Assembly (NCBI GenBank): GCA_944325895.1
Contig: CALVCA010000003.1
Location: 1-64,000 of the forward strand
Direction of reading: 5' to 3'
Length of the DNA: 64,000 nucleotides
Origin: Candidatus Gastranaerophilales bacterium
GTDB taxonomy: Bacteria; Cyanobacteriota; Vampirovibrionia; Gastranaerophilales; Gastranaerophilaceae
In this document: positions 16,719 to 26,212 of the stretch, piece by piece
Layout: each line of letters starts with the position of its first letter
How positions within the stretch are numbered: the stretch's first letter is position 1
The notes under the pieces: model-generated
What the model saw: the letters and a program-made list of their open reading frames with translations, nothing else
What the model was told of the DNA's origin: nothing
Databases searched by the model: none
Position numbers and translations under genes: made by a program

Positions 16719-18497
16719 ATGCTAAAGAAAATATTATATTCAATATGGATATCTGTATTTATGCTGCTGGTAATCTTCACAGCAAAAAATACAAATTTTA
16801 ATACATTTTTAGATTCCGTAGAGAACAAAACTTTTGACTTAAGACAAAATTTAATAGTAAAATCAGGTTACAAAAAACCGAACAAAGATATTGTAATAAT
16901 TGCTATTGATGATGCCAGTTATGAATATATTTTGGATAAATACGGAGAATGGCCGTTACCACGTGATGTTTATGCTCAAATAATAGAATATTTAGAAGCA
17001 CAACATCCAAAAATAATTGCTTTTGATTTAATGTTTGTTAAATCAATCAAGAGTAAAACAGATGCAGATCAAGCACTTACAAATACTTTTAAAAAATACA
17101 ACAACATATACACCGCAATGAATTTAGACAATCAGTCTGTCGAATTGCGTTTACCGACAGAATTACCCCAAAAATTGAGTGTTGAAGTTGCAAATTATTC
17201 ACAAGACATAAATTTTGAATCCCTGACATTCCAAAACTGCCGGACAATTTTGCCTGAATTACTTAATGCAACGTCGAATATCGGCATGATAAACGTATCA
17301 CGTGCAGATGACGGAATATTAAGGAAAATGCCCATTTTCTTAATATATCAAGGCAAATATTATCCGCAGCTAGCTTTTAAAGTCGGTATGGGGATTTTAA
17401 AACAGGAAGAAAGCTACAATCCGCCAAGGTTTATTATCAATAGGGGATCAGAACTTCTTTTAAATAAACGAAAAATTTTCATAGATAATGATGGCGGTGC
17501 AATTTTGAACTGGTACGGTCCAACAGGGACATACCAACAAATTTCAATGTTCAGATTAATAAAAGCAGTTGAAAAAAAAGAAAAATTTAACTACAACTTT
17601 AATAACAAAATAATATACTTCGGAACAACGGCATCAAGCTTATTTGATATAAAAACAGTTCCTGTTGCAAAACTTTATCCGGGAGTAGAAGTACAGGCAA
17701 CATATTTAAATAACATGCTTGATGACAGTTTTATTTCAAAAATTGATAAAAGAATAACTATTCTTCTAGGGATAATAATGGCGGTAATTACAGGTTATTT
17801 AGTTATAAATGTAAATTCAGCGGCAATTGTCACGCTATCATTTGTGTCCATGTATTCTTTATACATCATGTTTACCTACTTTATGATGAAATACCATAAT
17901 CTTTGGATAGGTATAGTATACCCGCTGATTCTCGGACTTTTGGTATTTATATCAGCATTTGTCGTAAAATATATTATAAAATCAAGAGATTTTGAACAGC
18001 AATATTTACTGGCAACAACTGACGGATTGACCGAACTATACAATCACAGATATTTTCAGGAACAAATGCGAATGCAGGTAGAACAAGCTAAACGATACGA
18101 AGCACCGTTTTCTTTAATAATAATTGATATTGATTTTTTCAAAAAATTTAATGATACATTCGGACACCAGGCAGGAGATGCCGTATTAAAACAGGTTGCA
18201 CAGCTTTTGAAACAAAGTGTGCGAGCAACGGATATAGTTTGCCGATACGGAGGCGAAGAAATGAGCATAATTTTGCCTAATACACCGAAAGATATGTCCG
18301 TAATTACTGCTGAAAAAATATGTAAACGTGTTGCAGCCAAAAGATTTCGATTAAATAATTCACAGGAAAGCAACGTAACAATAAGTCTTGGTGTTGCTAC
18401 ATTTCCTGATGACGGAACAAGTGCTGCAGAAATTATAGAAGCAGCTGATAAAAGACTTTATCAATCAAAAAATAACGGAAGAAATCAGGTAAATTAA
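16719..18497 (+). CDS. CHASE2-sensor diguanylate cyclase
   Basis: 592 aa. An N-terminal membrane helix (about 5-22), an extracytoplasmic CHASE2 sensor (about 25-335, starting FDLRQNLIVKSGYKKPNKD), then three closely spaced membrane helices (about 340-415) and a cytoplasmic GGDEF domain (about 425-592). The active-site loop is GGEEM, an accepted variant, with LTELYNHRYFQEQM and DIDFFKKFNDTFGHQAGD upstream. An RATD placed five residues before the loop fits the inhibitory I-site. It should make cyclic di-GMP in response to an outside signal. Heads a same-strand run that ends with proS. Confidence 0.9.
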   Translation: MLKKILYSIWISVFMLLVIFTAKNTNFNTFLDSVENKTFDLRQNLIVKSGYKKPNKDIVIIAIDDASYEYILDKYGEWPLPRDVYAQIIEYLEAQHPKIIAFDLMFVKSIKSKTDADQALTNTFKKYNNIYTAMNLDNQSVELRLPTELPQKLSVEVANYSQDINFESLTFQNCRTILPELLNATSNIGMINVSRADDGILRKMPIFLIYQGKYYPQLAFKVGMGILKQEESYNPPRFIINRGSELLLNKRKIFIDNDGGAILNWYGPTGTYQQISMFRLIKAVEKKEKFNYNFNNKIIYFGTTASSLFDIKTVPVAKLYPGVEVQATYLNNMLDDSFISKIDKRITILLGIIMAVITGYLVINVNSAAIVTLSFVSMYSLYIMFTYFMMKYHNLWIGIVYPLILGLLVFISAFVVKYIIKSRDFEQQYLLATTDGLTELYNHRYFQEQMRMQVEQAKRYEAPFSLIIIDIDFFKKFNDTFGHQAGDAVLKQVAQLLKQSVRATDIVCRYGGEEMSIILPNTPKDMSVITAEKICKRVAAKRFRLNNSQESNVTISLGVATFPDDGTSAAEIIEAADKRLYQSKNNGRNQVN

Positions 18498-18509
18498 GGA
18501 GAGAACACT

Positions 18510-19196
18510 ATGAAAATAAAAATAATAACAATGTTAATAATAATGGCATTCGCAATACAAACGGCATTCGCAGCCCCGTTTAATGCAAATGCCAAGACAA
18601 AAAGAATACCTGCCGGTACAAAACTCAGCATAAAACTTTTGACACCGCTCGGTACCGCTGCGAATTTAGAAGGAGCAGCATTTACAGCTATGCTTATAAC
18701 AGAACAGACATCAGACAATGATGTAATCTTACCGATGGGTTCAATCGTCAGAGGAACTGTTGAAAAAATCGTACCTTCACAAAGAATGTCAAAAGGAGCA
18801 GTTTTATATATGAACTTTGACCATGTCGTTACACCTAGCGGCAGACAATTACCGTTATCTCTCAACCTCGTCGGCAGAGAAGATTTAACTTATGATGGCG
18901 GGATTACAACGACAAAAGGTTATGGAGATGCTTTTAAATTAACCTGCAAAAAATCCGGTGAAATAGCAAAAGAGTCCACTCAATGGGGTTTTGACACCGG
19001 TGAAGACTATTGGAACGGCTATATGCAAATTTTAACGGTTCCGGTCGGCATAATCGGCGGCGGATTAGGTTGTGCAGGATATTTTATATATGACAGCATA
19101 GCTGATATGATTCGCAAAGGCAAAGATGTTCAGTTAAATAAAGGCGAAATTTTGAATGTGATTTTAACTGAACCTATTGATGTTCCGGTAATTTAA
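18510..19196 (+). CDS. Exported protein of unknown function
   Basis: 228 aa with a clear signal peptide (1-22, ending AFAA). The mature part has a basic, beta-rich N-terminal domain (PAGTKLSIKLLTPLG; LPMGSIVRGTVEKIVPSQ) resembling the pore-lining or SH3-like beta domains of envelope proteins. A Gly-rich hydrophobic segment (VPVGIIGGGLGCAGYFIYD, about 170-190) and a C-terminal beta stretch follow. RBS GGAGAG precedes the ATG. Co-directional with the diguanylate cyclase (12-base gap) and a TPR gene (2-base gap). I do not recognise a family. Confidence 0.6.
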   Translation: MKIKIITMLIIMAFAIQTAFAAPFNANAKTKRIPAGTKLSIKLLTPLGTAANLEGAAFTAMLITEQTSDNDVILPMGSIVRGTVEKIVPSQRMSKGAVLYMNFDHVVTPSGRQLPLSLNLVGREDLTYDGGITTTKGYGDAFKLTCKKSGEIAKESTQWGFDTGEDYWNGYMQILTVPVGIIGGGLGCAGYFIYDSIADMIRKGKDVQLNKGEILNVILTEPIDVPVI

Positions 19197-19198
19197 TT

Positions 19199-20128
19199 AT
19201 GTCAAAGCTTGATAAAATTGAAGAATTACAGAATATATTAAAAGAAGATGCCACTAATTTTCCGGTAAGAAGGCAATTAGCTGTCTTGCTTTTAGATACG
19301 GGATATGCCGAAGAAGCTCTGCAACACTTTTTATATTTGGCACAAATTTTTCAACAAGACAGCGGAATTTACTATAATTTAGGAATTGTATATGAAAAGT
19401 TAAAACAATTTGAAAAAGCCAGAGATGCTTATATAAAAGCAATAGAATATTCACCTGAAGAAACTGATGCTCAATACAATTTAGGATTGGTTTATATAGA
19501 ATTAAAAGAATATGACAAAGCAATATACTGCTTTGAAAAAGTCGTAGAAACTGATAATGATGATTCAAATTCATATTTCAACATAGGAATTGCCAACTTT
19601 AAAAAAGGCGATTTAATTGAAGCAATGGATAATTTCCAGCGTACAGTAGATTTAAATGATGAAGATATATATGCACATTTTTATATCGGTAATATTTTTA
19701 AAGAATTTGGAGATAATGAGTCAGCTGCAGATGAATTTAAAAAAGTTTTGAAGATTTCTCCTGACTACAGCTGGGCATACTACAATTTAGGAGTAATTGA
19801 TTTTGAAAAAGGGGATATTGAAGGAGCCATGAATAACCTTGAAAAAACTCTTGAATTAAACCCGAAAGACATAGAAGCATATAAAATATATGCCAAAATA
19901 ACAGCAAAAGAAAACAACATTGAAAAAGCAAATGATATAATAAAAACCGCACTGAAAAACTGCGGTCCAAACGGTGATTTACTATACATATATGCAGAAA
20001 TTAAAAAACTATTAAACGATAATGATGCATATATAAATTATCTGAAAAAAGCACTTGAAAATAATGACACACTAACTATTTCGCCAAAAACAGTCAAATC
20101 AGAACTAGATAAATTATTAGCACAATAA
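19199..20128 (+). CDS. Cytoplasmic TPR-repeat protein
   Basis: 309 aa, no signal peptide. About seven tetratricopeptide repeats between residues 35 and 240, for example GIYYNLGIVYEKLKQFEKA and AYYNLGVIDFEKGDIEGA, followed by a short helical tail. Starts two bases after the preceding stop codon, so it is translationally linked to the exported protein. Role unknown; a scaffold is the default inference. Confidence 0.82.
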   Translation: MSKLDKIEELQNILKEDATNFPVRRQLAVLLLDTGYAEEALQHFLYLAQIFQQDSGIYYNLGIVYEKLKQFEKARDAYIKAIEYSPEETDAQYNLGLVYIELKEYDKAIYCFEKVVETDNDDSNSYFNIGIANFKKGDLIEAMDNFQRTVDLNDEDIYAHFYIGNIFKEFGDNESAADEFKKVLKISPDYSWAYYNLGVIDFEKGDIEGAMNNLEKTLELNPKDIEAYKIYAKITAKENNIEKANDIIKTALKNCGPNGDLLYIYAEIKKLLNDNDAYINYLKKALENNDTLTISPKTVKSELDKLLAQ

Positions 20129-20169
20129 TTTTCAGCATGGTAAAATAAAGAAAAAAGGATTAAGTAACT

Positions 20170-21897
20170 ATGAAAATGTCAAAATTATTTGTGCAAACAT
20201 TAAGAGAATATCCGTCTGATGCTGAGGTAATTTCGCATAAAATGCTTGTCAGAGCCGGATACATAAGAAAACTTACATCAGGCGTATACAATTTTTTACC
20301 GTTAATGTGGCGAGTATTGAAAAAAATTGAAAATATTATAAGAGAAGAAATGGATGCAGCCGGAGCACAGGAGCTTTTGATGCCTTTTGTGCAGCCAAAA
20401 GAGTTATGGGAAGAATCCGGCAGATGGGATGCATACGGAAAAGAACTGATGAGATTAAAAGACAGGCATGACAGAATAATGTGCTTAGGTCCGACTCACG
20501 AAGAAGTTATAACAGCCGTAGCCCGGGACGGATTAAAATCATACAAGCAGCTGCCCGTAAATTTATACCAAATACAATCAAAATTCCGTGATGAAGTTCG
20601 TCCGAGATACGGGCTTTTAAGAGGTCGTGAATTCATAATGAAAGATGCATACAGCTTTGATATTGATGAAACCGGATTAGACAGAGAATATGAAAATATG
20701 GCAAAAGCATATAAAAAAATATTCGACCGCTGCGGGCTTGATACCAAAATGGTACAATCAGATTCCGGAGCAATCGGAGGTTCAGTATCACATGAATTTA
20801 TGGTCATAACAGATACTGATGCAGGTGAAAACGATGTATTTTACTGTAACAACTGTGATTATTCCGCAAACTCAAACCACGCAGTGTCAAAACTCGGTGA
20901 TGCAATTACTGATGGCGGACAATATTTTGCAGAAACAAAAATCATAGATACTCCTAACACTCATACTATTGATGAATTATGCGAATTTTTAAACATACCG
21001 TCAACTATTATTTTAAAAACATTAGTTTACATAATCGATAAAAAACCAGTACTTGCATTAATAAGAGCTGACAGAAATATAGAAGAAACCAAGTTAATGA
21101 ACGCATTTGGAGGCACCGAAATAAGAATAGCCTCAAGTGCTGAAATTACAGAACTAATGCAAAAACATAATTTCGATGCTGTTGCCGGTTTTATAGGACC
21201 TTTTAAAGGTATTCCCATAATAGCAGATGAAACAGTAAAAGATTTGAAAAACTTTGTTGTCGGAGTAAACAAAAACGACAAACACATGGTAAAAGCGAAT
21301 TTAAGTGATTTGAATTTTGACGAAATCACCTATAAAGATATTAGACTTGTTGAAGCAGGGGATTATTGCCCTGAATGCGGTAAACCGCTGTTTATTACAA
21401 AAGGTATAGAAGTCGGAAATATCTTTAAACTCGGCACAAAATATTCAAAACCTATGAATGCGGTTTATACCGATGAAAACGGGAAAGCTCATCCCTATGT
21501 AATGGGCTGTTACGGTATTGGTGTAACAAGAACAGCTGCAGCCGCAGTAGAAGCTCATCACGATGATTTTGGCATAAAATGGCCTATTTCAATAGCCCCC
21601 TATCATGTTGTTGTTGTACCTGTAAGTACAAATGATCAACTGCAAATGAATTGTGCTGAAAAAATATACAATGAATTACTGGAACAAGGAATAGAAGTTG
21701 TTCTTGACGATCGGGACGAAAGAGCCGGTGTAAAATTTAAAGATGCAGATTTGATAGGTTTCCCTTATAGAATAACTGCCGGAAAAACTCTTTCCGACGG
21801 TCTTGTTGAGTTAAAAGTGCGTGAAACCGGCGAGTTGATGACATTAACACCGGATGAAGCTGTTAAATATATTATAAATATTTTTAAAAACGTTTAA
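20170..21897 (+). CDS. proS: Prolyl-tRNA synthetase, bacterial type
   Basis: Class II synthetase. 575 aa with the bacterial layout: motif 1 near residues 45-85, motif 2 (LGPTHEEVITAVARD, then FRDEVRPRYGLLRGREF), an inserted YbaK-like editing domain for Ala-tRNA-Pro (about 225-385), motif 3 (MGCYGIGVTRTAAA) and a C-terminal anticodon-binding domain. AAAGGA RBS. Its last bases overlap the convergent gtrA-like gene by 14. Confidence 0.96.
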   Translation: MKMSKLFVQTLREYPSDAEVISHKMLVRAGYIRKLTSGVYNFLPLMWRVLKKIENIIREEMDAAGAQELLMPFVQPKELWEESGRWDAYGKELMRLKDRHDRIMCLGPTHEEVITAVARDGLKSYKQLPVNLYQIQSKFRDEVRPRYGLLRGREFIMKDAYSFDIDETGLDREYENMAKAYKKIFDRCGLDTKMVQSDSGAIGGSVSHEFMVITDTDAGENDVFYCNNCDYSANSNHAVSKLGDAITDGGQYFAETKIIDTPNTHTIDELCEFLNIPSTIILKTLVYIIDKKPVLALIRADRNIEETKLMNAFGGTEIRIASSAEITELMQKHNFDAVAGFIGPFKGIPIIADETVKDLKNFVVGVNKNDKHMVKANLSDLNFDEITYKDIRLVEAGDYCPECGKPLFITKGIEVGNIFKLGTKYSKPMNAVYTDENGKAHPYVMGCYGIGVTRTAAAAVEAHHDDFGIKWPISIAPYHVVVVPVSTNDQLQMNCAEKIYNELLEQGIEVVLDDRDERAGVKFKDADLIGFPYRITAGKTLSDGLVELKVRETGELMTLTPDEAVKYIINIFKNV

Positions 21898-22273
21898 AAG
21901 CAAAGTATTTAAATAATATATAGGTAATGACTGAAACCAAAAATATAGATATAAACTGTGCTAAATACGCATTTAAACTGTGTATTAACAATTCTAATAT
22001 CAAAACATTTATAATATAGCCAACAAGCCACGTTGTACAGCACTTAAAATATTCTTTTAAGTAATTTCCTTTCGTACAAAATACAAAAAACTTTTGATTT
22101 AAATAGGAAAAAACAGAAGAAATACTCCACTGTAAAAATACTGCAAGCTGATAATATTTTTCACCCAAAAGCCATAAAGCCAAAGCAAATATTACATAAG
22201 AAATTGCAGCATTAACACAGCCTATAATTAAAAAACGCACTTTATCATCTAATTTATTCCATTCAAACATCAA
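21884..22273 (-). CDS. GtrA-family membrane protein
   Basis: 129 aa made of four predicted membrane helices, with the family features FLIIGCVNAAISYVIFALAL and a basic loop SYLNQKFFVF. GtrA proteins are thought to flip lipid-linked sugars or otherwise serve surface polysaccharide synthesis. The start codon overlaps the end of the upstream gatD-like gene by 4 bases (ATGA), so the two are translationally coupled. Confidence 0.85.
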   Translation of the reverse strand: MMFEWNKLDDKVRFLIIGCVNAAISYVIFALALWLLGEKYYQLAVFLQWSISSVFSYLNQKFFVFCTKGNYLKEYFKCCTTWLVGYIINVLILELLIHSLNAYLAQFISIFLVSVITYILFKYFAFKRF

Positions 22274-23004
22274 TAAGCCTTACCTGTCAAATTCTGATGC
22301 GTAATATTTTCTATAGCATCGTCAAGTTTTTCAAGAACTATTTTTTCGCCGTAGCGTTTTTCAAGAGCAAGCTCAATCAAAAAATCGGCAAATGCAGGAT
22401 TTTTAGGCAAAAAAGAACCGTGCAAATATGTACCGAATACATTTTTATAATAAGCACCTTCTGTTTTATCTTTTCCGTTGTTACCGCTGCCTGCTAAGAC
22501 ATAAGCCAAAGGTTTAGTATCGCCTTTTAGGTAAGTCAACCCGCTGTGGTTTTCAAACCCGACAAGAGTATTTGGTTCGACAAGAGATGTTTGAGCAGTA
22601 ACATTTCCGATAAATCTTTTGTTTCCTGCAACCGTATAAGCATCCAATAAAGAAATTCCTTCAAGTCTTTCAGCATTGTGCGGCTGGTAATAATGTCCGA
22701 AAAGCTGATATCCTCCGCATATTGCTAAAAACACCGCACCTTCATCACGCTGCGTTAAAAGGTTATTTTTATTTTTTAAAAGTTCTTTTGCGACATCTCT
22801 TTGCTGTTTATCCTGACCGCCGCCGATAAAATATAAGTCATGCTCTTTTATATCATCACTCAGGTTAATTTCTTCAAATTCTACATCTATACCCCGCCAA
22901 ATACAACGTTTTCTTAAAGTTATAACATTGCCGACATCGCCGTATAAATTAAGCAATTTCGGATATAAATGAGCTATTGAAATTTTTAAATTTTTGTTTG
23001 CCAC
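22270..23004 (-). CDS. gatD: GatD/CobQ-like glutamine amidotransferase
   Basis: Type I glutamine amidotransferase of the CobB/CobQ group, closest in style to GatD, which with MurT amidates lipid II. The nucleophile motif AVFLAICGGYQLFG holds the catalytic Cys, and FGTYLHGSFLPKNP the His. The open frame reaches 23028 via TTG, but a perfect extended -10 (TGTTATAAT) ends 7 bases before a GTG at 23004. A leaderless GTG start giving MANKNLKISIAHLYPK therefore fits best. MurT is not adjacent; gtrA follows instead. Could act on another ligase partner. Confidence 0.8.
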   Translation of the reverse strand: MANKNLKISIAHLYPKLLNLYGDVGNVITLRKRCIWRGIDVEFEEINLSDDIKEHDLYFIGGGQDKQQRDVAKELLKNKNNLLTQRDEGAVFLAICGGYQLFGHYYQPHNAERLEGISLLDAYTVAGNKRFIGNVTAQTSLVEPNTLVGFENHSGLTYLKGDTKPLAYVLAGSGNNGKDKTEGAYYKNVFGTYLHGSFLPKNPAFADFLIELALEKRYGEKIVLEKLDDAIENITHQNLTGKAY

Positions 23005-23011
23005 ATTTTGA

Positions 23012-23017
23012 ATTATA
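23012..23017 (-). promoter_or_regulatory. Extended -10 promoter of the gatD-like gene
   Basis: TGTTATAAT on the minus strand, 7 bases before the proposed GTG start, implies a transcript starting at the initiation codon. Confidence 0.55.
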
Positions 23018-23115
23018 ACACATAACAATCAACAGTGAAGCAAATTTAATTTTATGTAAATTAAATATAGCGTTTTTTTTATGTTTTTGGTAGTATAAAA
23101 CACAGGAGAGAAAAA

Positions 23116-24894
23116 ATGATTAAAACTAGAATGAAAGACCACAATTGCGGAGAACTTAATTTAAACAATATTGATGAATACGTAACCCTATCAGGCTGGG
23201 TAGCAACAATAAGAGATTTAGGCGGAATATTATTTATAGAATTACGTGACCGTTCGGGATTTTTCCAACTTGTTGCAAACCCGCAGATAAATCCTGATGT
23301 TCATAAAATTTTTGAAAAAATCAAAAGCGAATATGTAATAACAGTTAAAGGTAAAGTTACGAAACGACCGGAAGAAACATACAACGAAAAATATCCGACA
23401 GGACAGGTTGAAATGTATCCTGAAAGTGTTGAAATTTTATCGGAAGCTAAAACTTTACCGTTTGTTTTGGATGATGAAAACGTATCGGAGGACGTACGTT
23501 TAAAATACAGATATCTAGATATCAGACGTGATGCAATGAAATCTAAATTAATTTTACGTCATAATATAGTTCAAGCAGTACGAAATTATTTAAACGGCTT
23601 GGATTTTTTAGAAGTTGAAACACCTATTTTAATCAAAACAACACCTGAAGGGGCAAGAGATTATTTAGTGCCGTCGAGAGTTCAGGAAGGAAAATTTTAT
23701 GCATTACCGCAATCACCGCAAATATTTAAACAATTATTGATGGTTGGCGGTCTTGAAAGATATTATCAAATAGCAAAATGTTTCAGAGATGAAGATTTAA
23801 GAGCTGACAGACAGCCTGAATTCACACAAATTGATATGGAAATGTCATTTGTTGAACAGCAGGATGTAATAAAAGTAGTTGAAGGGCTGCTTGTAGATGC
23901 ATTCAAAGCAGCAGGAGTAGAGATAAAACCGCCTTTTATACAAATGCCGTGGCAAGAAGCAATGGACAGATACGGTTCTGATAAACCTGATACAAGATTT
24001 GGTTTAGAATTGTTTGATATCGGCGATATTATACTTCAGTCAAACTTTGAAATAGTAAAAAATACTTTACTAAACGGAGGCATTGTACGAGGAATAAGAA
24101 TTCCCGGCGGAGCAAAATTCTCCAGAAAAGATATTGATGATATAACAAAACTTGCAGTATCTTTTGGTGCAAAAGCACTTGCAAATATAATTTACAACGA
24201 AGACGGAACTGCAAAATCACCTGTTCTTAAATTCGTAACCGATGAGCAGGCAAAACAAATCCAAGAACGTGCACAAGCCGAAGCCGGTGATATAATATTC
24301 TTTGTTGCAGATAAACCGAAACTCGTTTATGACATTATGGGAAGATTAAGACTTCATTTCGGAAAAAGCTTAAACCTTATTGATGAAAACAAACACAACT
24401 TATTATGGGTAGTTGATTTTCCGATGTTTGAATGGAGTGATGAAGAAGGCAGATATATGGCAATGCACCATCCTTTCACATCGCCGTGCATAGAAGATTT
24501 GGACAAACTGAACAGCGGCGATTTGGGTAATGTCAAATCAATAGCTTATGATATAGTTTATAACGGAACTGAACTTGGTGGCGGAAGTGTAAGAATTCAC
24601 TCTTCAGAAGTCCAAAAAGCAATATTCAAAGCCTTAGGATTAACAGAAGAAGAAGCCAAAGAAAAATTCGGATTTATGGTAAATGCATTACAATACGGTA
24701 CACCGCCGCATGCAGGTTTAGCAATCGGTTTGGACAGACTTGTTGCATTATTGGCAAGAACTGATTCTATTCGTGACGTTATAGCATTCCCGAAAAACTC
24801 AGGAGCTAAAGATTTAATGAGTGATGCCCCGGGAGAAGCTTCATTACAGCAGCTTAGAGAACTTCACTTAAAAAGTACCGTTACTAAAAAATAA
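23116..24894 (+). CDS. aspS: Aspartyl-tRNA synthetase, bacterial type
   Basis: 592 aa. N-terminal OB-fold anticodon domain (about 15-105), class II catalytic core with motif 2 (FRDEDLRADRQPEFTQIDME), an inserted GAD domain of the bacterial form (about 285-400) and motif 3 (GLAIGLDRLVALLARTDS). CAGGAGAG precedes the ATG. Divergent from the gatD-like gene. Whether it is a discriminating enzyme or also charges Asn cannot be settled here. Confidence 0.96.
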   Translation: MIKTRMKDHNCGELNLNNIDEYVTLSGWVATIRDLGGILFIELRDRSGFFQLVANPQINPDVHKIFEKIKSEYVITVKGKVTKRPEETYNEKYPTGQVEMYPESVEILSEAKTLPFVLDDENVSEDVRLKYRYLDIRRDAMKSKLILRHNIVQAVRNYLNGLDFLEVETPILIKTTPEGARDYLVPSRVQEGKFYALPQSPQIFKQLLMVGGLERYYQIAKCFRDEDLRADRQPEFTQIDMEMSFVEQQDVIKVVEGLLVDAFKAAGVEIKPPFIQMPWQEAMDRYGSDKPDTRFGLELFDIGDIILQSNFEIVKNTLLNGGIVRGIRIPGGAKFSRKDIDDITKLAVSFGAKALANIIYNEDGTAKSPVLKFVTDEQAKQIQERAQAEAGDIIFFVADKPKLVYDIMGRLRLHFGKSLNLIDENKHNLLWVVDFPMFEWSDEEGRYMAMHHPFTSPCIEDLDKLNSGDLGNVKSIAYDIVYNGTELGGGSVRIHSSEVQKAIFKALGLTEEEAKEKFGFMVNALQYGTPPHAGLAIGLDRLVALLARTDSIRDVIAFPKNSGAKDLMSDAPGEASLQQLRELHLKSTVTKK

Positions 24895-25242
24895 TTACTT
24901 TAGTTTTGAATTATTTTTAAACTGCTTAAGCCTGCTTTTTGTACTTTTGGATGCTATATTTTCATTATAACGCCTGAGAGCTGTTTCAGCAAAAACCGTT
25001 TTAAGCCGATTAGGTGCGTTTTCAAGAACCAAACCTCTATATTTGCCGTTGTCAAAATGAACAAAACCGGATAATTCTCTGCCGTCATCAAGAGTTGTAG
25101 TTACTTTTATAATATCTTTTGTTTCAAATGTATTTGGAAAATTTTTAAAAGTTTTTTTATAAATGTAGTTCATCATTGATGAAAAATTTCTAGGCATATG
25201 CTTACCGCCAAAAGAGGGTGTAATTGAACAATTGTTAAACAT
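24895..25242 (-). CDS. 115-aa protein of unknown function
   Basis: Basic, no membrane segment. AGGAG lies 7 bases before the ATG and the stop codon abuts the end of aspS. The core (KVTTTLDDGRELSGFVHFDNGKY) reads like a small beta-barrel strand-turn-strand unit, followed by a Lys/Arg-rich helical tail that could bind nucleic acid. The leader NNCSITPSFGGKH resembles the SFKG-type leader of the GAPDH at 295. No family recognised. Confidence 0.6.
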   Translation of the reverse strand: MFNNCSITPSFGGKHMPRNFSSMMNYIYKKTFKNFPNTFETKDIIKVTTTLDDGRELSGFVHFDNGKYRGLVLENAPNRLKTVFAETALRRYNENIASKSTKSRLKQFKNNSKLK

Positions 25243-25318
25243 GACTTTCTCCTATAATACTTTTTAAAATATAAAAATAAAATTTTTTGCCCGTATGTAA
25301 CATAATGTAAATTTGTAT

Positions 25319-25324
25319 TATAAT
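25319..25324 (+). promoter_or_regulatory. -10 box of ribF, leaderless arrangement
   Basis: A perfect TATAAT ends 6 bases before the ATG at 25331, with no Shine-Dalgarno between them. Confidence 0.55.
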
Positions 25325-25330
25325 AAACAT

Positions 25331-26212
25331 ATGCAAATATACCATACATTAAATAAAAACCCTGATTTATCGATAGCTTTAGGCTATTTTGACGGTGTAC
25401 ATTTGGGGCATAAAAAAGTTATCAAATCAGCTGTAAATTATGCCAAATCACAAAACAAAAAATCTGCCGTCATAACTTTTAAAGACCATCCATATTGCTA
25501 TTTAAAAGGTGTATGCCCTAAATATATACTTTCACGAGAACAACGACAAAAAAAAATTGAAGAACTGGGAATTGACTATTTATACGAACTTGATTTTAAT
25601 GAAATATATACATTAACAGCAGAAGAATACATAGAAAGAATTTTAATAAAAAACTTTTCACCCATTGCAATATCAACAGGATACAACCACCATTTCGGTT
25701 CAAACAGAACAGGCAGTGCAGAACTGTTAAGAAATAATCAAGATAAATTTAATTACAAATACTTTGAAATACCACAGCAGAAATTAAACGGAGAAGCAAT
25801 AAGCAGCACTGCTATCAGAAAATTTCTACAAAACGGTGATATAAAAAAAGCAAATGAAATGCTTGGTTACAATTTTTCGATTAGCGGTAAAGTTATAAAA
25901 GGACAGCAATTAGGCAGAAAAATCGGTTTCAAAACAGCAAATATACCATATCCTGCTGAAATAATCGACATACCTTTCGGAGCATACGAAACCCTGACTA
26001 TTTTCGGCAGATCAATAACAAATTTTGGCATAAGACCGACCGTTAGTGATAACAATATAAGCGTCACTGAAACCCATATTTTAAATTTTGATAAAGACAT
26101 ATACAATACGAATTTAGAGGTTGAATTTATAAAAATGCTCCGTAAAGAACAAAAATTTAATTCAATTACGGAGCTGAAAAACCAAATACAAAGTGATATT
26201 TCTAAACTTTAA
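25331..26212 (+). CDS. ribF: Bifunctional riboflavin kinase / FAD synthetase
   Basis: Converts riboflavin to FMN and FMN to FAD. The N-terminal adenylyltransferase domain has ALGYFDGVHLGHKKVI and the ISSTAIRKFLQNGDI block. The C-terminal kinase domain follows from about residue 180 (GKVIKGQQLGRKIGFKTANI). 293 aa. A TTG at 25313 is in frame, but the -10 box overlaps it, so ATG 25331 is chosen. Its end overlaps the convergent prepilin gene by 11 bases. Confidence 0.94.
   Translation: MQIYHTLNKNPDLSIALGYFDGVHLGHKKVIKSAVNYAKSQNKKSAVITFKDHPYCYLKGVCPKYILSREQRQKKIEELGIDYLYELDFNEIYTLTAEEYIERILIKNFSPIAISTGYNHHFGSNRTGSAELLRNNQDKFNYKYFEIPQQKLNGEAISSTAIRKFLQNGDIKKANEMLGYNFSISGKVIKGQQLGRKIGFKTANIPYPAEIIDIPFGAYETLTIFGRSITNFGIRPTVSDNNISVTETHILNFDKDIYNTNLEVEFIKMLRKEQKFNSITELKNQIQSDISKL

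Noticed and set aside
20129-20169. T-box or other riboswitch before proS or aspS
   Set aside because: The gaps are too short and hold no T-box sequence or antiterminator; only ordinary RBSs are seen.
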